Assembly: GCA_023935145.1 (NCBI GenBank)
Contig: CM043697.1
Coordinates: 50,635,001 to 50,699,000 of the forward strand
Reading direction: 5' to 3'
From: Bretschneidera sinensis
Lineage: Eukaryota; Streptophyta; Magnoliopsida; Brassicales; Akaniaceae
DNA: 64,000 bases
The notes under the pieces are model-generated. The model was not told the DNA's origin, did no database searches, and saw only the letters and a program-made list of their open reading frames with translations. Below are positions 10,371-22,793 of this stretch, piece after piece (the first letter of the stretch is position 1; each line of letters starts with the position of its first letter). The position numbers and the translations under genes are program-made.

Positions 10371-12404
10371 CTTCCTAACATGATTTTCTCACTTTCTTTC
10401 TCTCTTTCTCTCCCACTTTCTTCCTTTCTCTACGTGTTTTTACCATTGGTTTCATTTTTGTATTTGGTCATTTGGAAAAGGTGTATACCCCATTACTAAT
10501 TTCTCTTCTCAGGTTAAGAATAAAAGAATGTATTTTCACAAATTTTGAACATTTTATTAGAAGATTGCATTAAAAGGTAAAAACAAGGAATTTTATCCCC
10601 ACAAATTCCTAATATTTCTGGGGATTTCCCACTTTCTCCTCTTAAAATTTTCCTGATCGTTAGCTGATGTAGCTATTATAATATGCTGTTTTGTTTGCTT
10701 TGGATTTTACGCTCAACTGTTTATATTTTTGGGTTGTGGTTGTTGGTATCTGGGTTATGTGATTTGCAAGGAAGAATTGAACTTAGATGACTTATTTTTT
10801 GAAAAGTTAATTGCAGTAGTGGGATTTTGTAGAGATTATTAATTGTGGATCAAATGTTTGTCAATATGATAGTTTGATATGTGTTGTGGGATATAAAAAT
10901 GTCGAGTTCTGTGAGTTAAGGGCATGTTGAGAACATAAATGACATTTTAGTAGGTTGTGGCACAATCATAACCTATCAGTGGAGAAAGAAAGGAAGAGCA
11001 AGTCAATTCTACATCTAGAAAACCTCGAATTTTACTCACTACTATCATTTTTCTTTCTTCATTTTTACCTTTTTATTTTAGATATTTTAGGATACTATTA
11101 GGTGCTATGTAAGATGCCTTTGCACAAAAAATGTTGGTTTTTTTAAGGCTAGATTCTTACTTGATGCCTTTTTAAAGGCTAATTGTGGGTTAAATGTTGG
11201 TTTCTTCATGAAGTGAATTATATTCTTTAAATTAGACTTAGCCTTTGGCAATAAATAATTTCATAAAGAGATCAAGGAACTTTGGGAATATGTTGTTACA
11301 CAACTTAGCATGCCATTGTAAGAATTTTGGATTTTTGTATAGATGAATGCATGTGGCATTGACCAACAACATTAATATTGACTCTAATCAAATCAAGTAA
11401 ATCAGGATCGAGCATGGCCATTTTTTAATCATATCATTTGTGATTTGTACCATTTTTTTCTTTAGATTCGATTTGTTTTGGATGGTCGTAAGCATATCCA
11501 TTCATTTCGCTTAATGATTTGTAGTTTGGTCCCTTTATTATGAGAATCTATTGTTAAGTTCAATTCTTACAGGATTTTCCACAAGTTTGTTATATTTACT
11601 CTCAATTTTTGCTGGGTTTAAGTTTAGTGTTTGTGTTTGTATCTCGATGTATGAAAGAAACTTAATGCATTAAACTTAATTTTTTTTATTAAAAGATGTT
11701 TGCATCTTCTTTTGTGGCAAGGTTTCATTACTCTCAAATTCCTTGTCAAGAGTCTCCTCAACTTTAGCTTGCATACTCCATTAATTAGGGATGGTTTCTA
11801 CCACTTGGGTTTACTATTTTAGTTTAATTGTGGATGTTTATTTTTATTTTTATTATTAACATAGCAAAGTTACAAATTTTAAGGAACTTAATATATACTA
11901 AAGAGAAAAATAGGTACTGAAATAATTTGTTTGTAATTGTGCTTTATTATGTGTTGTTGCTACTTAGAAGTTTAAGGTTCGTTTTTGAGACTTGTTTCAT
12001 TTTCTTAACTAAATTTAATGTGATGTAATGTGTTCATGCTTAAAATGTAATTTTTTCAGGGGTTTAATTTTACTCTATTTTCAAATGTAAGCAAGATTAG
12101 TTCCATGTGTAATTGGTTGAATAGTTAAGTATCTTTTTGTTGAATTTGATGGGATATAATTTACTGGATGGGTTGGATTGGATTGATTGAATTATAATTG
12201 ATACACATGTTTTTGTTTTTTTGGCATTTATTTTTTGGAGAAGTTCAAAATTTAGGGGAAACTCTGTCGTATTTGCTTTAGAATTTACCGTGAATGGAAA
12301 TCTTATAAATTATGTCCAAAGATTATTGATCAATGCAAATGCTTTACTAATTAATATGTTTGTAATGAGAGTGTTTGTGTTCAAATAATTTTTGAATTGT
12401 TCAG
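10371..12404. other. Unassigned AT-rich interior of the CACTA element
   Basis: About 2 kb without a supported reading frame. It opens with a pyrimidine tract rich in CTTTCTC (about 10390-10430) of the kind seen in plant 5' leaders, so a captured gene fragment is possible but no exon can be recognised. Confidence 0.4.
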
Positions 12405-13960
12405 TGTGGACAATTTAGGATGAGTTGGGGTTACTGTCACGTTCGTGGCGTCGAATGTGACTAGTGGGAACAAACAAAATCCATTTTGGATCACCAGTTA
12501 CCAAATGTATGCGCTTTAGGCTAAAAGTGTTCATAATTTAGCGGTTTTAAGATCAAAATTTAAAAATAATTGTCTAATGGACGAGCCGGGGTTACTGTCA
12601 TATCCATTGGGTTGAATGTGAATAGTGAGAAAAACAAAATCTGTTTTGGATTAACAATTACCAAACATGTGCGTTTACTAAAAAAGTTCATAACTTAGCA
12701 TTTTGAAGGGCAAAATTGTAACATACTTTCTAATGGATGAGCCAGGGTTGCTGTCACGTCCGTGGAATGGAATCTATTTTGGATTACCAGTTACGAAACG
12801 TGTGCGTTTTAGGTTTAAAACAATTCACAACTTAGCGGTTTTAAGGGAAAAATTGTAAAGTACTTGTCTAATGGATGAGCCAGGGTTACCCACGTTTGTG
12901 GGGTCAAATATGACCAGTGGAAACAAACAAAATCTATTTTGGATCACTAGTTACCAAACGTTTGTGTTTTAAGCTTAAAAAAATTCCTGACTTAGTGGTT
13001 TTAATGGCAAAATTGTAAAATACTTGTCTAATGGACGAGTCAAAGTTATCATCACGCCCGTAGGGTCGGATGTGATTAGTTGGAACAAACGAAATCCATT
13101 TTGGATAACCAGTTATCAAACGTGTGTGTTTAAGCTAAAAAAGTTCATAACTTAGTGATTTGAAAAGAGAAATTGTAAAATACTTATCTAATGGATGATA
13201 TGAGGTTACTCACGTCCGTGGATTGGAATGTGACTAGTGGAAAAAAAAAGAATCCATTTTGGATTAGATGTTACCAAACATGTGCGTTTTAGGCTTAAAA
13301 AACTTCACAACTTATAAAATACTTGTCTAATGGACGAGTCGAGGTTACTGTCATGTCCGTGGGATGGAATGTGACTAGTGGGAACAAACAGAATCTATTT
13401 TGGATCACCGATTACAAAATGTATGCGTTTTAAGCTAAAAAAGTTCATAACTTAGCGATTTGAAGGGTAAAATTGTAAAATACTTGACTAATGGATGATT
13501 CGGGATTACTATCATGTTCGTGGGGTCAAATGTGACTAGTGAGAACTAATGGAATCCATTTTGGATCACCGATTATCAAATGTCTACGTTTTAGGCTAAA
13601 AAAGTTCATAACTTAGCAGTTTTAAGGGCAAAATTGTAAAATACTTGTTTAATAGACGAGCCGGTGTTATCATCATGTTCGTGGGGTTGAATATGACTAG
13701 TGGGAACAAATGAATTCCATTTTGGATCACCGGTTACCAAACATGTGCATTTTAGGCTTAAAAAAGTTCAAAACTTAGCGATTTGAAGGGGAAAATTGTA
13801 AAATACTTGTCTAATGAACGAGTCGGGGTTACCGCCACTATGGGGTCGAATGTTACTAGTTGGAATAAAAAAAATCAATTTTGGATCACTGGTTAACAAC
13901 TGTATGTGTTTTAGGCTATAAAAAATTCATGGCTTACTTAGTGTTATCTTTCGATAATGG
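12405..13960 (+). repeat. 160-bp tandem repeat array inside the CACTA element
   Basis: About ten units of roughly 140-160 bp. Each has the marks TCTAATGGACGAGCC, GGGGTTACTGTCACG, GTGACTAGTGG, CCATTTTGGATCACC, TTACCAAACGTGTGCGTTTT and AAAGTTCATAACTTAGCG in the same order. Anchor copies of 'CTAATGGA' occur near 12580, 12725, 12863, 13025, 13187, 13326, 13486, 13646 and 13808. Several units carry deletions of about 20 bp. Any reading frames inside it are chance. Confidence 0.92.
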
Positions 13961-14761
13961 TTTTTATTTTGTTTGAGGTGTGTGATCAAAATACGATTAA
14001 CAAGGATGTCGACGAGGGTCACAAGGATGGAGGATCCCGAGGATTCCATGCACACTGACGATCAGGAGGACTAGCTTCCTCGACACCTCTAGGACCCTTA
14101 GGATGATCCATAATTAATATTTTGAGAATATTATAAAATATTGAGATGTTTATTGATATATATGTGAATAAAGTATTTTGTTATTATTATTTTTAATATA
14201 ATTAGGATTTGATGATTTTCTGGCATTGAACGATATAATTAGGATTTGATCCAATGTTGAATGTAATATTAACAAATTTTTAGCAACTAATTATAAATAT
14301 ATATTTTTTAAATCAAAAATATTTTTTTATAAGCGACGAAATTAGCAACAGGATCTCGTCATTGATGTAGGATAGAAATAAAAAAATAAGAAAAATATTA
14401 TTAGTGACAACATTAGAAAAAATATCTTCGACGAGTGCATCAACGACGAGAATCGTTGTCGCTAATACTTATTTATTATCGGGTTTCCCCTTAGTTCCCC
14501 TAACTATAATATTAAAATAATTTTTTCCCAGTTGCGCATGTTTCTTTAAAACATCAACGATGGGGCTTCCTGCCACAACACCATCGTTGATATTCATATT
14601 TGCGATGAGATTTTGTCTTGTCACTGAATTATAATTATCTACGACGCCAAGTTTTATGACGAGTCGTCGCAGATAGGTATCAGTAAGGGGATTCAGGTTT
14701 TCTGCAAAGGGAAATCACGTCGCTGAAAGTCTTTTTTCTTGTAATGCACATGCTAGAAAAA

Positions 14762-14762
14762 T

Positions 14763-14820
<58 letters not shown>
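14762..14820. repeat. (AC)n(AT)n microsatellite
   Basis: A run of AC dinucleotides followed directly by AT dinucleotides, 16 bp past the CACTA element's right end. Confidence 0.97.
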
Positions 14821-14823
<3 letters not shown>

Positions 14824-15273
14824 TAATCTTTAAACTGTGGTTATGTTTTGTTGATGATTTAGGGTAAGATCATTGCCTCATAAATGATATTATATTTATT
14901 GAACAAAATTTATCTTTCTTCTTTATGACTTATGTATTAATGGTTGTAAAAAGGTAATTGAATCACAACTTCAGAGATATCATCCTCTCCAAACCCTCAC
15001 TTATCCATTCACTTTTTCTCAATATTTCTTGATTATAACATCATTTCTTGAAGACTTTCTCACTCATATTACAGATTTTGCTGAAAATTTCTCCAAAGAG
15101 CTTGGTTCAAAGAGGATTTTGGGTTTTTCAAGAAAATTTCAAGTTGGTGGGTGCTCTTTCTTCTCTCCAACTTCGGGCATTAAGTAAGATCAATTTCTTC
15201 TCTTTGTTGTTCATTTGTGATATTTGGGTGGTTGATTTTGAATTAGTTCTGTTGCTCTATACATTTGATTCAA

Positions 15274-16384
15274 ATGGCCCCTAAAACTAAGAGACCAAAA
15301 GGGAATCAACCTTAAGAGTATGATGAGAACAAATTTGTTAGTTTTGAGGCTAGTGAGAGATATATTAACTTGATAAATGCTAGGAAACCTATTCTTGAGA
15401 GAGGATTCACTATCACAGAGAGGGGAAACCTAACCTTGTGTACATTTGCAAGACAACCATCTCATTCCTTTAAAAATGTGGTTAGAGAATTCTATGCTAA
15501 TGCAGAGGAGCATAGGAATGGTAAGGTGATGGTGAGAGGAAAAACAGTTTCTTTTAGCAGCATATCTATCAATAGATTCTATGGGCTACCTGACATAGAA
15601 AATAGTGAGTATATTGCATATGTGTCTAATATTGATTATGAAGAGATTTGCAATACTCTCTGTATTCCGGGCACAACATGGAAAATGACGGGTGATATCC
15701 TTAAAACCTTGATCGGTACTATTCTGACTGTCAATGCTCGGGCTTGGCAATATTTTATGTGTCAGAGGTTGATGCCTGCTACGCACTATAGTGACCTTAC
15801 TGTTGAGAGAGCTGTTTTGATTTATGCCATTTGATGGGCATGACTATTGATGTGGGCCAAATCATATTTAATTCTATCATACACACTGTGAGACAAAAGC
15901 TTGGATTGTACTTCCCTTCATTAATTACCCAATTATGCATCCGAGCCGGAGTCCAGTACAGTCCCAATGAGGAAGCCCAGCAACCCAAAAAGCCCATCGA
16001 TGATGGAATGCTCAATCTGACTAAAGCCTTAAGGCCGCCAGCTCCAGGAGAGAGAGCAGCGATTGCAGCCCCCCTCCTCCCCCTAGGCATTTCACTGTTG
16101 CAGAGCGCCTTGAGCATTTGGAGATTCGGTTTGACGAGCATTAGAAACTCTTGTATGATAGTTTTGATCGTCAGGAACGATTCTTGGCTAGGCAAGCAGA
16201 TTATCAAGCAAGGGTGTACTCTTCTTTTGGTAAGATGTACCAACACCTTGCCTCTACCACTAGTTGTAATATGGATCACTTTCCGACTTTGCCACCCTAT
16301 TCGAGTTCATCTTTTGATCCAGCTCCAGAGGAAGGTGAAGAGAATGAAGAGCATGAAGAGGAGGACGAAAACATAAAGGATTAG
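15274..16384 (+). pseudogene. Putative plant transposon protein-domain gene, broken
   Basis: The likely original start is ATG at 15274 (MAPKTKRPKG). An in-frame TAA at 15313 interrupts it, after which the frame stays open to 15834. The visible domain, with SERYINLINARK, ERGF, VREFYANA and FYGLP motifs, fits the 'putative plant transposon protein' domain common in plant genomes. A 1-base shift near 15833 moves the reading to the next frame, and a second shift near 16080-16150 moves it to a frame ending in a highly acidic tail with many Glu residues (16310-16384). With one nonsense codon and two frameshifts it cannot make a full product. No terminal repeats were found for its own element. Function of the family is not established. 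Confidence 0.72.
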
Positions 16385-16464
16385 TTTTAGGTTATATCTT
16401 GTTTGTTTGGCACTTGGACCCCACATGCCAACCTCTGCCACTCGTGATGACCTCCTAAACTAGA

Positions 16465-17387
16465 TGTTGGTGTTTGTCTAAGATTTAAATATGGTTTGAC
16501 CAGGTTCTTCATTAGACCTTGGCACCTCAGCACACAAGGTGTGCGCCTCATCACACAAGGTGTGCGCCTCAGCGCACAACAAGACAAAGAAGTGCAGCAT
16601 CAAGTCAGGCCGCAGTGCCCAGCATGGACGAAGCCTGGAGGAGGTGTGTGCCATGTCTCAGCCTCTCCTAGGTAGCGGCACCCAGAAAGTAGAGAAGTAC
16701 AGCCCTGCCTTGCACCGCGGCCAGCCCTATTCTGGGCCGCGGCTCCAAGCACACTGAGACAAGCTTTTCAGCCTCTTTGAAAAGTGCATGGATGCATGAT
16801 CAAAATGCACAGGATCACTAAGGATTGATGAAGGGCTATGGTTGATTGGTCCTTAAGATCTAAGGGTGGAGATTGACTCTCAAGATTGGTCAAAAAGTTG
16901 GTACACTATACAAAGGGTCACCTAGCTTCAATCTCAACACATAACAACAAGTGAAACATATGTGTTTGTGAAAGTGAGATCAATTATAAGAGTGCAAAGA
17001 CACTAACTACAAGAGCAAGTCTTTGTAAAGAGGCTGGAGGTTTAGAAAAAGAGAGTAGTATAGATTGGATACAAGGGATTGTAAGGGGAATTTTCTGAGA
17101 AAATTCCAAAGTTAGTTCTTATCACTTTCTTCTACTTCTTCTTCTTTCATTCTTCAAAAGCCAGTGAGTTCTTGAAGGGGTGTTACTGATTGTAAAGAAC
17201 CATTGATTTAGTGCAGTGAGTTCAGAGGAACTCACGAGGACGTAGGCTATTGCCGAACCTCGATAATAAATTGCTTATGTTCTTTCTTTTCTTTGATTTC
17301 TGTTTTTGTTCTGATCATTACAAGTCATTCTAGACTTGGGTGTTTGGAAGATCACCTCTTGGGCATCTTGAGGGTGGATTCTCAACA
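16465..17387 (+). repeat. 5' LTR of the copia element
   Basis: 923 bp, TGTTGGTG...CTCAACA. It carries three copies of a 21-bp unit CCTCAGCACACAAGGTGTGCG around 16525-16580, where the 3' LTR has one. A GC-rich block with CCGCGGCC lies near 16715-16745. CACTATACAAAGG near 16904-16916 is a possible TATA region; the 3' LTR has the better match TATATAAAGG. Confidence 0.93.
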
Positions 17388-17388
17388 A

Positions 17389-17400
17389 TGGTATCAGAGC
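17389..17400 (+). promoter_or_regulatory. Primer-binding site (initiator tRNA-Met)
   Basis: TGGTATCAGAGC, 1 nt after the LTR end: the standard copia primer-binding site, unchanged. Confidence 0.95.
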
Positions 17401-17651
17401 TTTGGTGAGTGGGTATCAGAGCTGGAACAGAGGTATCCAAGGCCAAGATTGGCAGGTATCGGAGCAAGACTCCAAGAATCAAATATCAACTTCTTTGGTG
17501 ATTCAAGAATGGAGTAAAGATCAAGATTTGATCGTGTTCTTGAGGGTGATTCAAGAAAAGTATTGAGATCAATCTTTGATCGTTATTGAGATTTAGAAGA
17601 AGTTGGAAAGTAATTGTGGGTGCTGCATAAATCTAGGATTTTCTCCACAAG

Positions 17652-20600
17652 ATGGGTTTGAACTTCATTGTTGAGAAGTTTGATGGAAAGGGAGACTTTT
17701 CCCTTTGGAAGCGAAAGATCAAGGCTGTTCTTATGCAATAAAGGTGGACTTAGCGATTGGAGAAGATGACATTTTTTCAGCAAGTATCATGAAAGACCAG
17801 CAGATTAAGATGAAGAAGATGGTGTATAGCACCATCTTTCTGCACATCTCAGATAGTGTAACAAGGGAGTGCGGAGACTCGGAAGATCCAACTGTCATAT
17901 GGAAGAAACTAGATGAGTTGTTTCTTACCAAAACTCTCCCTAATAAAATTTATCTTCTTAAAAGAATCTTTGCTTTTAAAATGGATCCTAATAAAGAGTT
18001 GCAAGATAATCTTGATGTGTTTAATAAATTAGTTCAAAATTTGGCTAGTTGTAGTATAACATTCCCGGATGAACAATTTGCTGTTATGTTGTTAAATTCT
18101 CTTCCTAATTATTTTAAGAGTTTGATTAATGTTATTGAATATGAAAAAGATACACTAACCAAGGAAATTATGATCAATACTATAAAGGCTCATGATTTCA
18201 AAGCCAAGATGAGGGAAACATCAAGTGGAGAAGGGTTGTACGTTAAAGGAAGGCCAGCAACTCGGAATGGCAGTAGCATTCATGGCAACTGTCGGGAGAA
18301 ATCAAAGGGTAGAGGGCAGAGCCATGGGAGATCGCATTCCAAACCGAAGTTTGGAGGGAGACGATTCTTCTACTGTAATAAGGAGGGTCACTGATAGATG
18401 CTTAAATATACATATTTAAGCCCCCTTATTTACACTTGTTAGATCCTTTATTACATTAATTTGGTATCTTTTACTCCATTTGTGTGTTTTACATGTTTTT
18501 ATAGGGTCTTGGAGAAAAAGAAGCAGTTTTGGCTCTTTAAGGAAGAAATCTAGAAGCCCTGGAGCACTTTCTGGACAAAGTGCGATCGAGCGCACATACG
18601 GTCGTGCGCACACTTGTAGGATCGAGTGCACACTGCGATCGAGCGCAAGGACACATGCGATCGAGCGCAAATGTACAGACGTGAATAGTAAACTGCAGAA
18701 CTCTATTTTGGAAATAACCCTATTTTGGAAATAACTCTATTTTGGAAATAAAGGAGTTTTGTATTTTAGGAAAGTTTAGAAACTCATGAGTCTATTAGGA
18801 CTTCTCAAAGACCTATAAATACACTTGTAACTCACACACAAAAACAAAACCTTAGATAGAAAACACTTTTCTCTTTTGCTTTAGCTTGGAGAAGGAGACC
18901 GTGGAGCAGAATTGACGCCTCTTCTCTCGGGTTTCTTCTTTCCTTTTTATTTTATTATGTGTAATTAAATTCTTAGTAGGGCTTGGTTGAAACCCTAATT
19001 ATGTTTACTCAATAAATTTAGTATTGGCGCCTTTGCGATATTTATGTTATGTTGCTTAAACTTGATTAATACCTGCTTTTATTTAAATTCCTCATATGTA
19101 TATGTCTGATCAATATGTGCATGTGGTATGGACTTGTTAGTTAGATCAATTTGGATGACCGAGTCCTGGGTCTAACATTAGTAACAAGGGATATCTTATC
19201 CGGATACCCGGGTTAATCAACATGGGAAACCGGGAGTAGATACCATGCCCTAGGTCTCATGTGGTTGTCGATTTCCATAGTACTTATGTTTTCTTAAGGA
19301 ACAACTCAAGCAGATACCATGCTGAATCCCTTAAGGAAGAAAAGAGTTAGAGTAGATACCATGCCTAACTCGTTGCTTAGGGAAATCAATAGCTTAAGGA
19401 GTAGATACCATGCCCTTAGGTTGGCAACCAGTAGGTATACATGGCATGAATAAAGCATTGGCATACTATTATATTGTGGTAGCATAATTAGTGGTGGATA
19501 TCAAGTCCCTACGCCTTTATCCTTAGTATTTTATCTTTATTATTTCTCAACACTTTCATTATTTCTATCTTTTTATATTGCGAATATAATTCTAAACTGA
19601 ACTTTACCAATCCCTGTGGAGATGATCTTGCATTCGCACACTATACTACACTGTTGACCTTGTGCACTTGCAAGTAAAACAAGTACGATTATTCACCTAT
19701 TTATTTAGGTATATTTTCGCACAACAGTCACTTCAAGAAAGATTGCAAGAAGAGCTTGTGGGATGAGAGAGGAAGCCATACTAAGAATGGAGAGGCTTCA
19801 GTTGCCAAGGGAGAATAGCAAGATGATGTTCTTGTTGTGTGCTCGAATGTGAGCACGAGGCAAGGCAACGAGAAATGGATCTTGGATACCGAGTGCACTT
19901 ATCACATGTGCCCTCACAAGGATTGGTTCAAGAATTTTAAAGAAACCAATAACGGAAAGGTTTTCTTGGGGAATGATATACCAAGTAAGGGGGATATGAG
20001 ACATCCAATTGAGGATGTTTGATGGAGTCACAAGGCTGCTGCGGAATGTGAGGTATCTTTCGGATTTGAGAGGAATTTGATCTTATTGGGGCAGCTGGAT
20101 TCCATGGGGTATACATACAAAGTAGAGGGAAGAAAGATCAAGGTAACCAAAAGATCTTTGGTAGTGATCAAAGCAGCAATAAAAGATGGACTCTATGAGA
20201 TGATTAGAGAGACAGAAATTAAGGATCAAGCAGCAAGCTTGATGGCTGAGATGGATAAGGCAGCCCTTTGGCACACTCACTTGGGACATATGAGCGAAAA
20301 GGGCCTACAAGTTCTCAGCAAGGATGGTCTACTTGGTGGTGACAAAGTAGAGAAATTGGATTTCTGCGAGTGTTGCGTTCTTGGGAAGCAACACCGGGTC
20401 AGCTTCAACACCAGAGTACACAATTCTAAGGGCATTCTTGACTACATTCATTCGAACTTTTGGGGACCAGCAAGAACACCAACACAAATTTTACTTTCTG
20501 TCTTTAATTGATGATTATTCAAGAAAGGTTTGGGTTTATTTGCTTAAAAATAAATCAGATGCTTTGAATAAATTTATGGTGTGAAAAAAGTTGTTGGAGA

Positions 20601-22793
20601 CTCAAACGGGTAGGGTAGTTAAGGCTTTACGAACCGATAATGGCTTAGAATTTTGTAATAATGATTTTGATAAATTCTATGAGTTAAATGGAATTCTAAG
20701 GCATAGAATGGTTGTAAAAACACCTCAACAAAATGAAGTTGCTGAGAGGATGAATAGGACCCTTGTAGAAAAGATTAGGTGCATGTTAATAGGATCCGAA
20801 TTACCAAAATATTTTTGGGGGGAGGCTGTGTCTACTGCTGCATACTTGGTAAATAGATCACCCTCTAAAGCTTTATGGCTCAAGACTCCCATGGAAATGT
20901 GGAGTGGGAAACCCCTTGAGTTGAGCAACCTTAGGACTTTTGGGTGTGCTACATTTGTACATCAAAATGATGATAAACTTAACCCAAGGTCTAAAAAATA
21001 TGTGTTTCTAGGGTATGGTGATGGGGTTAAGGGATATAGGTTGTAGTCCTTAGAATCAAAAGGAATGAAACTCATAATAAGTAAGGATGTTATTTTAATG
21101 AATTATAATTTCCCTATTTGGAGAAAACTAACCCTATAAGGGCTAGTGAGCAAACCAGTCTGAAATTTGTTGAGCATCGCATCAAGGAGAATTTAGTTCA
21201 GGTAGAGCAAGGAAGGCAAGAGGGTTCGGACCAGGTAGAGCCCATTAATGAAGGCCAAGCTCAGGGCACTCAAGAAGAGGTTGAACTAGAAGGGATTGAT
21301 GCAGCAAGTCAGAATGACTACAGCTCACAAGGGACCAGGGAAGAAGGATGGTCAGACCACCTTTGAGATATGGGTTTATAGATGCTAATGTAGTAACTCC
21401 ATGGATAGAAGGAGGGATGGTTGTTCCAGAAACTTACATGGAAGCCATGGAATGTAAGGAGTCCTCAAAGTGGCAGTTAGCTATGGAGGAAGAAATAGAT
21501 TCTTTGAGGAAGAACAACTCTTAGGAATTGGTGCCCAAACCAGAAAAACAGAGAGTTATGGATTGTAGGTGGATCTACAAGATCAAAGAAGGGAATCCTC
21601 CAGGGGATGAAGTCCGATATAAAGCTAGGCTAGTGGCGAAGGGGTTCATACAAAGAGAAGGCATAGATTTCACCGAAATATTCTCACTGGTTATGAAGTA
21701 CAAGACGATACGGATAGTATTGGCTATGGTGGTCCAATTTGATAAGGAGATCGAGCAAATAGATGTGAAGACAGCATTCTTACATAGAGAGCTTAATGAG
21801 ACCATCTACATGAGGAAACCCGAAGGCTATGAGGAAGGAAAGCAGGGAGAGTTGGTGTGCCAATTGAAGAAATCTCTCTATGGCCTGAAGTAATCACCTC
21901 GGTAATGGAATAAGAGGTTTGATTCCTTTGTAACTAGCTTGGGTTTCATGAGGAGCTACAAGGGGCACAAGGTGGAGAAAGTGGTGATCATCCTCATTTA
22001 TGTTAATAATATGTTGCTGGTTGGGAGCAGCATAGAGAGGATAGGAAAATTGAAGGCTCAACTCAGTAAAGAGTTTGAGATTAAGGATCTTGGCCATGCA
22101 CAGAAGATCTTTGGGATGTGTATCATCCAGGAAAGGGAGAGAAACAGATTGAAGATTTCTCAGACTTCCTACATAGAAAAGATGATATCTAAGTTTTCTA
22201 TGGAAGATAGCAAACCAGTGAAGGTTCCCCTTACTGGTCATTTCAAGTTCTCCAGCGATCAATGTCCGAGATCGGAGGCAGAGAAGAAGGAAATGGAAAA
22301 GGTCCCTTACTCTAGTGTGGTTAGATAAGTCATATTCATGATGGTAAGCACTAGACCTGACATTGCTTATGCAATGAGTGTTTTCAGCAGGTTTATGAGT
22401 AATCTCGGAAATAAGCATTGGCTTAGGATGAAGTGGTTGCTGAGGTACTTGAAAGGAAACTCAGAAGTGGGGCTGGTTTATGAGAAGAGGGGTAACTCCA
22501 TCTATCTTGAAGGTTATGCGGATTCAGACTATGTAGCAGACCGGGATAAAAGAAGATCGATTACCTCATACTTCTACATCTTAAACAGATGTTGTATAAG
22601 TTGGAAGGCTCAGTTGCAGTTGGTGGTAGCACTCTCAACAATCAAGGCTGAGTACATAGCGGCAACGGAAGCCATCAAGGAGGCTATGTGGTGCAAAGGG
22701 TTGTTGGAAGAGTTGAAGGTCCTGAAGAGCAGGTGGTGGTATATACAGATAGCCAAAGTGTGTTGCACTTGTGTAAGAATTCGTGTTCCATGA
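17652..22793 (+). pseudogene. Copia gag-pol remains
   Basis: Gag starts at ATG 17652 (MGLNFIVEKFDG), with an early stop near 17738 and an otherwise open UBN2-type gag to 18394. The zinc knuckle is split by the solo LTR at 18392-19726, and its first cysteine already reads Phe. The protease triad is DTE at about 19885 instead of D-S/T-G. GAG-pre-integrase lies at 20260-20410. In integrase the first aspartate reads Asn (about 20455). Reverse transcriptase spans 21470-22130; both catalytic aspartates of the YxDD box read Asn (21999-22010). RNase H lies at 22500-22700. There are at least six stops or shifts. Most catalytic losses are Asp to Asn, a G-to-A change, as expected from deamination of methylated C on the other strand. 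Confidence 0.9.
18392..19726 (+). mobile_element. Solo LTR inserted in the copia zinc knuckle
   Basis: TGATAGATGC...CGCACAACA, 1335 bp, flanked by a perfect 5-bp duplication GTCAC (18387-18391 and 19727-19731). No primer site or second LTR is present, so the internal part was lost by LTR-LTR recombination. It contains repeated GCGATCGAGCGCA motifs (about 18580-18670), repeated 'GTAGATACCATGCC' phrases (about 19230-19420), and a possible TATA region CTATAAATAC near 18812. It is the youngest-looking solo LTR in the window because its duplication is intact. Confidence 0.93.

Larger units (their letters stand above)
9519..14746. mobile_element. Non-autonomous CACTA (En/Spm-type) transposon
   Basis: The left end is CACTACAAGAAAA and the right end is CTTGTAATG, the reverse complement of CATTACAAG. 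A 3-bp target duplication CAC flanks both sides (9516-9518 and 14747-14749), as expected for CACTA transposons. Subterminal similarity extends inward: ATCCCCTTACTGAT occurs about 58 nt from the left end and, inverted, at about the same distance from the right end. No transposase frame is visible in 5.2 kb. The body holds a hAT MITE (9913-10370), about 2 kb of AT-rich unassigned DNA (10371-12400), a 160-bp tandem array (12405-13960), and a short 22-codon frame at 14006 that may be a coding remnant. Confidence 0.88.

Noticed and set aside
12934..13119. Minus-strand 61-codon reading frame
   Set aside because: It lies within the tandem array and is not kept open in the other units.
12405..13960. 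Centromeric satellite
   Set aside because: The 160-bp array is bounded by a CACTA element with target duplications, and has only about ten diverged units.
14006..14074. 22-codon acidic frame as a CACTA protein C-terminus
   Set aside because: Too short, and with no upstream exon that can be recognised.
21894..22418. 174-codon minus-strand reading frame
   Set aside because: It is antisense to copia reverse transcriptase on the plus strand, whose motifs are clear.
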